The notes under the pieces were generated by a model. The model was given only the letters and a program-made list of their open reading frames with translations. It had not been told where the DNA came from and made no database searches. The translations under genes and the position numbers were made by a program. A DNA stretch of 64,000 nucleotides, from contig JAEZWF010000045.1 of assembly GCA_023420415.1 (NCBI GenBank), forward strand, positions 1 to 64,000. Reading direction: 5' to 3'. Source of the stretch: Actinomycetes bacterium. GTDB taxonomy: Bacteria; Actinomycetota; Actinomycetes; Actinomycetales; Dermatophilaceae. This document shows, one piece after another, positions 41,646 through 48,828 of the stretch (position 1 is the stretch's first letter; the number at the start of each line of letters is the position of its first letter).

Positions 41646-43869
41646 CGCAAGCATCCTCGCCACCCTTTTTCTGCGCCGGGGAAGAATCATCAACCGCATC
41701 CTCGGCCTCACCACTGGAGCCGTTGTCGCAATAGCCCTTATCGGGCTGTTTGGCCTCACGTCCTTCCTCGGACTGGTCAGCCACGTCGGGGACAGCCGAG
41801 GCTTCGGCGCCCCACGCGCCGAAGGATGCATCCAAGGAAGCTACCGCTACGATCCCATCGACCTGCAGCAATACGAGAACATCCTCCTTTCGGCCACCTG
41901 CCCCAGCCCGCAAACTCCCGCCGGCTTGGCCAAGTTCCCAACGCCAGGACAGGTGTACCTGTCACCCGCGCTTGACGACCTGCGCAAGAGCGACCCGCGA
42001 ATTGCCGCCCGCTACCCCACAACGAGTGGGATCATCAGCCCAGCGGGACTCACCGGGAGCAACGAGCTCAGAGCCATCATCGGCGTTGCGCCACGCCCAC
42101 CCGGTGCTGTCGGCGTCGTCACCTTTGACACGTTCGGTTCAGCAGGCGGCGACTACCTCGCGACCTACCTGCGGTTCAACCGTCAGACCCTCTTCGTGCT
42201 CGGACTGTTTTTCACGGTCCCATCGGCTGCCTTGCTCATCGTCGCGTCGACCCGGCTCAACGCCCGAGTCAGAGCACGGCAACTCGGACTCCTGTCCATC
42301 GTTGGCATTCCGACACCCGTGCTGCGAAGCGCACTCATGTTTGAGTCAGCAGCACTCGTGGGTTGCGGAGCGGTCGGCGGCCTAGTCATAGCATCGCTCA
42401 CCTTTGCGAGGGCGCAGCCAACATTTGTTGCCTGGGCGCCGTTCGCCGGCGATTTTGCAGCCCCTTGGTGGGCCTACCTGATCACGCTCATTCTCGTTCT
42501 GGTCACGGCCGTCGCCGCCGCGTGGTTTGGGGCGGACACAACGCTCGGGCGGGCATCGCGCACGCTCGTCGCTAGCACGCCGCGTCGACAGCTTTGGCGC
42601 TGGGTGCTTCTGGTTGTTGGCCTGACCCTGGGTGCAGCATCAACTTGGCGCTCGATGCCGCTCACGGTCGTCCTCGCTGGTCGGCTTGTGACAGTTGCCG
42701 GACTGTTCGCCGTCGCGGCCCCCATCTGCGCAGCGACGGGTCGGCGCCTGAGCGCCTCCAGCAACGCACTTGTGTCTGTAGCAGGAACGCGGCTCGCCCG
42801 CCCGTCCGGCGCACTCACTAGGTCGCTTGCAGCGCTGATATCTGGCCTGTTCGTCTTGTCAATCGGAGCTACAACTATCCAGAGCCGCAGCGAAAGCCCG
42901 GCCGCCCTCCAGCACGCTCAAACGGCCGACGGAATGGCTGTCGTGGAAGTCCGCCGCGCGACGGCGAGCGTCCAGAACGCGCTTAGTTCCTACCAGCTGC
43001 TGAGCGGCCGCTCCTCAACCGACGGAACGTATATCGGCACCATGTCCGGGCCATGTGAAGTCGTCGCACAGATCATAGGAAACCGAAGCTTCACCTGCCC
43101 CAAGAGCATGTACGGCGTGACCGTGCCCGAACAACGCGCACCCGCGGGAGTTACAGCCGCCCCAACGGTTCTCAACGGCCCACGAGCCGAGTTCCTCACC
43201 GGCTACGTCGTCAACACCACGGCCCGGTCGGCCATCAAACCCAACGACAACCTTATTCTTATTCCGCTGCCGACGGCCGCTGCGGACTCGCTCTACGACC
43301 GTCTGGTCGCCCAGGACGCGTCAACCAATGTACGCATCGATGGATCAGCCTTCGTCAGCGGTGCCAGCGAACTCATCGGCATCTTGGATGTCTTCCGATG
43401 GGGCGCCCTCTTCGCAGTCACCATCTCACTGATCTCCACGCTGATCTCACTCGTTTCGCTCATGAACGACCGCCAACCTGGAAACAACTACTTGCAGATC
43501 CTCGGCCTCACCCCACGGCAGGCAGCAGCGCTGACAGTTGTGGAAGTGGCAGCCGCGGCAGCTGGATGCACAGCCATGGCCCTGTCTGCCTCCTGGATCT
43601 GGGCCTTGGCCAACGAGAGCCCAGAACAACCCGTTGCTCTGCTCTCCACAGCCGCGCCCTTCATTCTTGCGCTGATATCGCTGGTAGCTGCAGCGTCGGC
43701 AGTGGTCTGGTACTCCTTGCGCGCTTCAGGCGTGACAGTTGTCCCCGACCGCGACAATCTGGCGTCAGCCCTGGATACCTTCTCGCCCACCATGTCGTCT
43801 CGACCCACTGGCGGACCGCGCCGAGGCACCGCTGCCACAACTCAGGACTTCCGCTCAAACCCTGCCTAG
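41638..43869 (+). CDS. FtsX-like ABC permease of island 2
   Basis: A 743-residue membrane protein from ATG 41638. Helix 1 (IINRILGLTTGAVVAIALIGLFGLTSFLGLV) is followed by a Cys-containing extracellular domain. A middle group of helices includes TLFVLGLFFTVPSAALLIVAS with the FtsX-type ARQLGLLSIVGIPTPVLRSALMFESAALVGCGAVGGL. Further helices lie near residues 285-440, a second extracellular domain follows, and the last three helices are around ALFAVTISLISTLISLVSLM with YLQILGLTPRQAAALTVVEV. The domain order parallels bacteriocin-associated integral membrane proteins. Lower GC and absence of the octamer fit lateral transfer. Confidence 0.82.
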   Translation: MRDASILATLFLRRGRIINRILGLTTGAVVAIALIGLFGLTSFLGLVSHVGDSRGFGAPRAEGCIQGSYRYDPIDLQQYENILLSATCPSPQTPAGLAKFPTPGQVYLSPALDDLRKSDPRIAARYPTTSGIISPAGLTGSNELRAIIGVAPRPPGAVGVVTFDTFGSAGGDYLATYLRFNRQTLFVLGLFFTVPSAALLIVASTRLNARVRARQLGLLSIVGIPTPVLRSALMFESAALVGCGAVGGLVIASLTFARAQPTFVAWAPFAGDFAAPWWAYLITLILVLVTAVAAAWFGADTTLGRASRTLVASTPRRQLWRWVLLVVGLTLGAASTWRSMPLTVVLAGRLVTVAGLFAVAAPICAATGRRLSASSNALVSVAGTRLARPSGALTRSLAALISGLFVLSIGATTIQSRSESPAALQHAQTADGMAVVEVRRATASVQNALSSYQLLSGRSSTDGTYIGTMSGPCEVVAQIIGNRSFTCPKSMYGVTVPEQRAPAGVTAAPTVLNGPRAEFLTGYVVNTTARSAIKPNDNLILIPLPTAAADSLYDRLVAQDASTNVRIDGSAFVSGASELIGILDVFRWGALFAVTISLISTLISLVSLMNDRQPGNNYLQILGLTPRQAAALTVVEVAAAAAGCTAMALSASWIWALANESPEQPVALLSTAAPFILALISLVAAASAVVWYSLRASGVTVVPDRDNLASALDTFSPTMSSRPTGGPRRGTAATTQDFRSNPA

Positions 43870-44093
43870 ACGGTATGGCGTACCGGCTCAAAACCTGCCG
43901 TTGGCGGGCGTTCCGAGCCACTAGGAGAGCCCGACGGCGACCGAGTGCGGGTCGGCTGGCGTGCCCCCGGGCGTCGATACTGGTCGAAGTTGCCAGTGGC
44001 AGCACGCTCGCGGACCCGGAGCTGGACGCTTCTGAGACCGCAAATGACCGTAGACAGGGTCGCCGTCTGGGCGCTGGACCGGTTCGCACGCAC
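43870..44093. other. Right end of island 2, no intact gene
   Basis: No frame of family-like composition is found. The last 30 bases before the right repeat read in the frame of the repeat as ...GSHALLRAITTD, so this may be decayed remains of a second permease 3' end. Confidence 0.45.
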
Positions 44094-44164
44094 TCCTGCG
44101 CGCCATCACCACCGACTGAGGTGAGGGTATGCCGTCCTGCCCGGACGGCATGCCGCCGCGCCCG
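44094..44164 (+). repeat. 71-bp direct repeat bracketing island 2, right copy
   Basis: Identical to 39851-39921 at 69 of 71 positions, including the coding end LRAITTD, the stop codon and the hairpin. The two differences are in the hairpin; one of them (A to G) destroys the second octamer copy, so GGCATACC became GGCATGCC. Confidence 0.85.
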
Positions 44165-44253
44165 CAGTGGTGAGCGAGCTGGAAGGCGCCGGGCGGCTCC
44201 CGGGGGAGGGGCCGCCGCCCGGCACCGGTCTTGGGACCGTCGAGCGCCCGGTG

Positions 44254-44547
44254 CTACTGGAACATCCGCAGCGTCTGCGCCTCGGTCTCGGCGTACTGCA
44301 CCCCCGCCGCGCCCAGCACTGCACCGATCGAGTCGAGGGACGCCCGCACCTGCTTCTGCGTGCCCTGCCACTCGGCGACCAGCGACTGGAAGCGCGCCGA
44401 CGCCGCGCCGGTCCACGCATCCTGCAGCCCGGTCAGGCGCGCCATCATCGCGCTGACCTGGGTGTCGATCTCGCCCGAGATGCGGGCGATGTCGCCTGAC
44501 GCCGCCTGGATCCTGTCCGTGTCCACCTGGAACTGTGCCGACATCAT
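44254..44547 (-). CDS. WXG100-family (ESAT-6-like) secreted protein
   Basis: A 97-residue protein of typical WXG100 length. It forms two helices around the W-T-G turn (MMARLTGLQDAWTGAASARFQSLVAEW), and the last helix has a Y-x-x-x-E/T type C-terminal signal (VQYAETEAQTL). Such proteins dimerise and leave through the ESX/type VII system. AGGAGG lies five to six bases before ATG 44547. No ESX ATPase or partner gene is adjacent, so it is an orphan substrate. A GC-rich inverted repeat at about 44190-44225 probably terminates it. Confidence 0.88.
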   Translation of the reverse strand: MMSAQFQVDTDRIQAASGDIARISGEIDTQVSAMMARLTGLQDAWTGAASARFQSLVAEWQGTQKQVRASLDSIGAVLGAAGVQYAETEAQTLRMFQ

Positions 44548-44660
44548 GTCCTCCTGCTCATCGGGTGCCTCGTGCACCGCCTGTCTCGACGCTAGGCGGT
44601 TCGGCGACACCCGCGGCGGAGTTATCCACAGCGCGCCCGGGCCGGGGTAGCGTCGGACAC

Positions 44661-45398
44661 GTGACCATCTGGATCGACCCGCCTGCATGGCCGGCGCACG
44701 GTCGACTCTGGTCCCACCTGGTCAGCGACACCTCTTATGACGAGCTGCACGAATTCGCTGCGGCACAAGGGATTCCGCGCCGCGGCTTCGAGGGCGACCA
44801 CTACGACGTGCCCGAGGACAGGTATGCCGCGCTGGTCGCGGCGGGTGCGCGTGAGGTAGGTGGCCGGGAGCTGGTGCGTCTCCTGCGGGCGAGCGGTCTG
44901 CGGGTGCAGAAGCGGCGGCACGAGAAGGTCATCGCCTCGGTGCCGGACGCGCCGTGGCTGCCGCCGGGGTCGCGCGCGGACGTCATCGCGTCCCGCCAGG
45001 AGAACCCGCCGAGCCACACGGTCGTCGTGCGGCTGGCGCTGTTCCGGGGTGACGACTTGCTGGTGCTCGACCGCGCCGACGGTGGCGGTGCCGACCTGCC
45101 TTCGGCCCCGGTGGCCGGCGCCACCCCTTCGGAGGCCGTGGACCTGCTCCACCGCGTCGTCACGGGAGAGGGCACGGCCCCCGACATGCGTCTCGCGGGC
45201 TACGTGCGAAACGTCGTGCCCCACCCCGACCCCGACTACCCCTGGCCGGTCCCGACCGCCGCGTTCGTCGTCTACCGGCGTGAGGTCGGGCCTCGCATCG
45301 CCGCGTTGGCGGGTCGATGGCTGCTGCCGTCCGAGCAGGCCGAGCAGCTCGCCGAACGCCACTGGTGGCCCCTCCTCGAGCACGCCCCCCGCGCGTGA
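44661..45398 (+). CDS. DUF4031-domain protein with Nudix-like C-terminal half
   Basis: A 245-residue protein. Residues 1-85 are DUF4031 (VTIWIDPPAWPAHGRLWSHLVSDTSYDELHEFAAAQGIPRRGFEGDHYDVPEDRY), a domain often found with Nudix enzymes. Residues 115-240 (TVVVRLALFRGDDLLVLDRADGG ... YPWPVPTAAFVVYRREVG) resemble a Nudix fold but lack an intact Nudix box, so catalytic activity is doubtful. GTG 44661 is the start. GTGA overlap with a true Nudix gene suggests a functional pair. Confidence 0.75.
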   Translation: MTIWIDPPAWPAHGRLWSHLVSDTSYDELHEFAAAQGIPRRGFEGDHYDVPEDRYAALVAAGAREVGGRELVRLLRASGLRVQKRRHEKVIASVPDAPWLPPGSRADVIASRQENPPSHTVVVRLALFRGDDLLVLDRADGGGADLPSAPVAGATPSEAVDLLHRVVTGEGTAPDMRLAGYVRNVVPHPDPDYPWPVPTAAFVVYRREVGPRIAALAGRWLLPSEQAEQLAERHWWPLLEHAPRA

Positions 45399-45904
45399 GG
45401 CGACTGCTCGAGCGGGTGGAGCGGGCCACCTTCGCGGATGGTTCGGCGGCGCAGGTCGAGCTCTGGCTCGACGACACGCTGGTGCCGGCGGACGAGGTCT
45501 TCGCCGCGATGGTGGTCCTGCAGGACTCGGCCGGGCAGTGGTGCGTTGCTTGGAGCCCGCGCCGACAGGAGTGGTCGATCCCGGGCGGCGGCCGGGAGGC
45601 TGGCGAAAGCGTGGTCGGCTGTGCGATCCGTGAGGTGCGCGAGGAGACCGGTCTGGAGCTCACAGCCGATCAGCTCAAACCCGTTGGGCAGGAACGCTTT
45701 TCGCCGCTCACCGAGCACGGTCGCTGGCCGTCCGAGGGCGGTTCGATGCAGCTGTATGCCGCCCGGCTCGCCGTCGCGTCGCCGCCGTTGGTCGCCAGTG
45801 AGGACGACGCGGTCGATCCGCAGTGGGTGAGTGGCGCGGAGTTCGAGCGCCGGGCCGGCGACCGGTTCTGGTGGCCGCTCGTGGGCAGCCAGCTCAGCCG
45901 GTGA
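45395..45904 (+). CDS. Nudix hydrolase
   Basis: A 169-residue enzyme with a complete Nudix box GGGREAGESVVGCAIREVREETGL (G-x5-E-x7-REVREETGL), the metal-binding pyrophosphatase site. Preceded by AMVVLQDSAGQWCVAWSPRRQEWSIPG. Likely cleaves a nucleoside diphosphate linked to another moiety; substrate unknown. Translationally coupled to the DUF4031 gene, and its last 11 bases overlap the convergent HD gene. Confidence 0.88.
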   Translation: MRRLLERVERATFADGSAAQVELWLDDTLVPADEVFAAMVVLQDSAGQWCVAWSPRRQEWSIPGGGREAGESVVGCAIREVREETGLELTADQLKPVGQERFSPLTEHGRWPSEGGSMQLYAARLAVASPPLVASEDDAVDPQWVSGAEFERRAGDRFWWPLVGSQLSR

Positions 45905-46544
45905 GGGCGGCCAGCTCGTCGGTGAGGTTGGCCCGGGCCCGCGGCTCCCAGCCGTCGCGTGCGAAGTCCGTGGCGTAGATGGCCTCGCGGTCGAGGAACG
46001 GCCGCAGGATCGCCGCCCGGCCGGTGCGGAACGCGGCGTCGGGCACGGCGGCATACTCCTCGCGCACCTGCTCGGTGTAGGCCGCATAGCGCTCGGGCGG
46101 CGACGACAGGATCCACAGGTCTGCGTCGTGGAAGGCAGCTGCAAGGCCATCGGGTGCCAGGTCGTGCTGCTCGGTCGCGAGGACGAGGTCGCGCACCCGC
46201 TCGACGTCAGAGTCCTTGAGCCCCAACGCATGCAGGTCGCGGGCCGCCAGCTCGGCGCTGGCCGACTCGTTGTCGCCGGGCGCCGCAGTCGGGTCGTAGA
46301 CCGCGTCGTGGAACCACCCCACCAGTCGCCCGAGGGCGGCGTCACGGGCGCCGACGACGCCCGCCTGCTCGAGGTCCTCCAGCGCCCAGAACACCTCCAC
46401 CAGGTGGGTGGTCGTGTGGTAGCGCCGGTGCGGCTCGGTCCAGCGCCGCAACAGGTCGGCGCCCACCGCCTGGACGGCGTCGCTGTGCGCCTGCGGCGCG
46501 AGCTCGCGCAGGTCGAGGGTCCACCACGTGATCAGGGCCGGCAC
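45894..46544 (-). CDS. HD-domain metal-dependent phosphohydrolase
   Basis: A 216-residue protein of the predicted HD superfamily. RRYHTTTHLVEVFWAL gives the first histidine, GWFHDAVYDPTAAPGDNESASAELA the HD pair, and VRDLVLATEQHDLAPDGLAAAFHDADLWIL the later ligands. The family probably acts on nucleotides. It is convergent and overlaps the Nudix gene by 11 bases, and may share nucleotide-sanitation function with it. Confidence 0.85.
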   Translation of the reverse strand: MPALITWWTLDLRELAPQAHSDAVQAVGADLLRRWTEPHRRYHTTTHLVEVFWALEDLEQAGVVGARDAALGRLVGWFHDAVYDPTAAPGDNESASAELAARDLHALGLKDSDVERVRDLVLATEQHDLAPDGLAAAFHDADLWILSSPPERYAAYTEQVREEYAAVPDAAFRTGRAAILRPFLDREAIYATDFARDGWEPRARANLTDELAALTG

Positions 46545-46585
46545 GGTCAGCCAGTATGCCGCGTGCCCGTCCGCGCGACCACGCG

Positions 46586-48625
46586 TCAGTTGGTCAGCTT
46601 GCTGGGGAGGGGTGCGGAGTGGACGACCGTCAGGGCTGACACGGCGCGGGTCAGCACGACGTAGAGACGGCGCAGGCCGGTGCGCTCGTCGGGTTCGGCG
46701 GCCACGATGGCGGACGGCTCGACCACGACGACCCGGTCGAACTCGAGGCCCTTGGCAACCGTGGCCGGCACGACGTCCACCTGGTGGTCGATGTCGCCGT
46801 GGTCGGCGCCGAGTACTCCGTGGCCGATCCCCTTGCCCTGCAACGCATCTGACACGTTGCTCACCATCGCATCGGGGGCGATGACGCCGACCGACCCGGG
46901 CTCCGCCACCTCGCGCGCGACGGCGTCCGCAGCCGCCGTGGCGAGCGCGTCATCGCCGGCCCGCACGACGTCGAGCCGGCCCGGGTTGTCGCGCACCGAC
47001 ACCGGCACCCCGAGACCGGGAGCCATGTGCGGCAGCAGCCGCGCGGCATACTCGATCACCGCGGCTGGCACGCGGAAGCCGCGGTCGAGCACCTCGACGT
47101 GGCTGCCCGGCTTGCCCAGGTGCTCGAGCGACTCATCCCACGACCCGGTGGCCCAGGGCGTCGTGCCCTGCGCGATGTCGCCGAGCACGGTCGCGGCCCC
47201 GGTGGAGCAGCGCCGTCCGACGGCGCGCAGCTGCATGGGGGAGAGGTCCTGCGCCTCGTCGAGCACGACGTGCCCGAGCGATGGCGTGCGGCTGATGTGG
47301 TCGGTCAGCTCATCGAGGAGGACGGCGTCGGCCAGCGACCACTTGGCCAATCCCTTGGTGCGAGGAGGCTTCTCCCACAACAGGATTCGCTGTTCGTCCT
47401 CGGCCAGGAGGCCGTCAGCCTGCTCCGAGAGAACCGCTGGATCGGAGAGCAGGGACCACAGCACTGCCTTGGCGTCCAGCATCGGCCACAGCCCGGCGGC
47501 ATACTTCTTCACCACTGCCGAGCGGGCCACCGAGTCCTGCACGCGATCGTCCGGCGAGTCGCCGGCGCGTTCCATCTGCAGCAGCACCGCGTGCGCCAGC
47601 CGTTGTGGCAGCATCTGCCGGGCCGCGTCGTACCGCACGCCACGCGCGACCAGCTCGTCGAGGATCTCGGCCACCTCGTAGGCCGGGACGCGCCACTTGC
47701 GCGACCCGCGCGGCACCACGAGGGCCTCCGTAGGCCGGGCCACAGCCGACCAGACCGCGCGGCGCAGCACCTCCGCCAGCCGCGCGTCGCCCTTGAGGAC
47801 GGCGGTGGCGGTGGGGTCCGTGCCGCGGATCGGCACCGACGCGACGAGCTCCTCGATCGTGGTGTGGCCCACCTCCACCTCGCCAAGCGCCGGCAGCACT
47901 GCACCGATGTGCTCGAGGAAGGCGCGGTTGGGGCCGATCACGAGCACACCGCTGCGGGAAAGCTTGTCGCGAAAGGCGTAGAGCAGCCACGCCGCGCGGT
48001 GCAGGCCGACCGCGGTCTTGCCCGTGCCGGGCGCTCCCTGCACGCAGATCGTCGTGTCGGCACCCGCCCGCACGATCTCGTCCTGCTCGGGCTGGATCGT
48101 CGCGACAATGTCGCGCATCGGCCCGACGCGGGGACGCTCGATCTCCTCGGCGAGGATCTGGCTGCGCGAGTCGGGCTCGGCGCGGTCCTGCAGGTGCTCG
48201 TCCTCGTAGGCCGTGATCGCGCCGTGGTCGAGACCGAACCGTCGCCGCAGCACAACGCCCATCGGCTCGGCCCTCGAGGCCCGGTAGAACGCGGTCGACA
48301 TCCGGGCGCGCCAGTCGATGACGAGCGGGTCGCCCTGGTCGTCCGTGACGTGGCGCCGACCGATGTAGAACCGCTCGGGAGCGTCGGTGTCGAGCCGGCC
48401 GAAGAACAACGTGGTCGACGGGTCGTCCTGCAGCGAGGCTGCGCGCAGGTGCAAGGTGCGGGCAAGGTTCTCGGCCGAGATCGGGTCGTGCGCCTGGATC
48501 TTCAGCGACAGGGTCTGCTCGCGCATCCGGGCCAGCGCGGCTCGCGCCGTGGCCAGGTGTTCCTGCTCGCGGGCCAGTTCTGGGGAGGGGCTCACGGCGT
48601 CAGGCACAAGGGGCGATTCTGCCAT
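46586..48625 (-). CDS. UvrD/Rep-type helicase of the HelD/HelR class
   Basis: A 679-residue superfamily 1 ATPase. The N-terminal 60 residues are a coiled coil (ELAREQEHLATARAALARMREQTLSLK), then LVIDWRARMSTAFYRASRAEPMGV, typical of HelD. Walker A is GAPGTGKTAVGLHR at 197-204, Walker B VVLDEAQDLSPMQL, and motif VI is in RRLYVVLTRAVSALTVVHS. HelD removes stalled RNA polymerase from DNA, and the actinobacterial HelR branch gives rifamycin tolerance. ATG 48625 is chosen because the longer frame upstream is non-homologous. No rifamycin-associated element is evident upstream. Confidence 0.85.
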   Translation of the reverse strand: MAESPLVPDAVSPSPELAREQEHLATARAALARMREQTLSLKIQAHDPISAENLARTLHLRAASLQDDPSTTLFFGRLDTDAPERFYIGRRHVTDDQGDPLVIDWRARMSTAFYRASRAEPMGVVLRRRFGLDHGAITAYEDEHLQDRAEPDSRSQILAEEIERPRVGPMRDIVATIQPEQDEIVRAGADTTICVQGAPGTGKTAVGLHRAAWLLYAFRDKLSRSGVLVIGPNRAFLEHIGAVLPALGEVEVGHTTIEELVASVPIRGTDPTATAVLKGDARLAEVLRRAVWSAVARPTEALVVPRGSRKWRVPAYEVAEILDELVARGVRYDAARQMLPQRLAHAVLLQMERAGDSPDDRVQDSVARSAVVKKYAAGLWPMLDAKAVLWSLLSDPAVLSEQADGLLAEDEQRILLWEKPPRTKGLAKWSLADAVLLDELTDHISRTPSLGHVVLDEAQDLSPMQLRAVGRRCSTGAATVLGDIAQGTTPWATGSWDESLEHLGKPGSHVEVLDRGFRVPAAVIEYAARLLPHMAPGLGVPVSVRDNPGRLDVVRAGDDALATAAADAVAREVAEPGSVGVIAPDAMVSNVSDALQGKGIGHGVLGADHGDIDHQVDVVPATVAKGLEFDRVVVVEPSAIVAAEPDERTGLRRLYVVLTRAVSALTVVHSAPLPSKLTN

Positions 48626-48687
48626 GGCACCCAGGGCAATCCAACGGGTTTTCCCGGCCACGCGGCATACCCCTTGGACGTGCGAAA

Positions 48688-48733
48688 GCCGGGTGCACCG
48701 TCCCGGGAAGGGGAGTTGGGAGGTGCACCCGGC
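48688..48733. terminator. Inverted repeat between the helicase and htrA genes
   Basis: GCCGGGTGCACC (48688-48699) and GGTGCACCCGGC (48722-48733) form a perfect 12-bp stem, downstream of the htrA gene and upstream of the helicase. It is a likely terminator for htrA. Confidence 0.55.
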
Positions 48734-48828
48734 CCGCATCCCGTCGCTCGCCCTGCGACGGGGCCGCCGCTCGCACGTGCGGCGGGTGCCGCTGACCCGG
48801 ACGACTGTCCGGGCGCGGCAGGCTTTGG

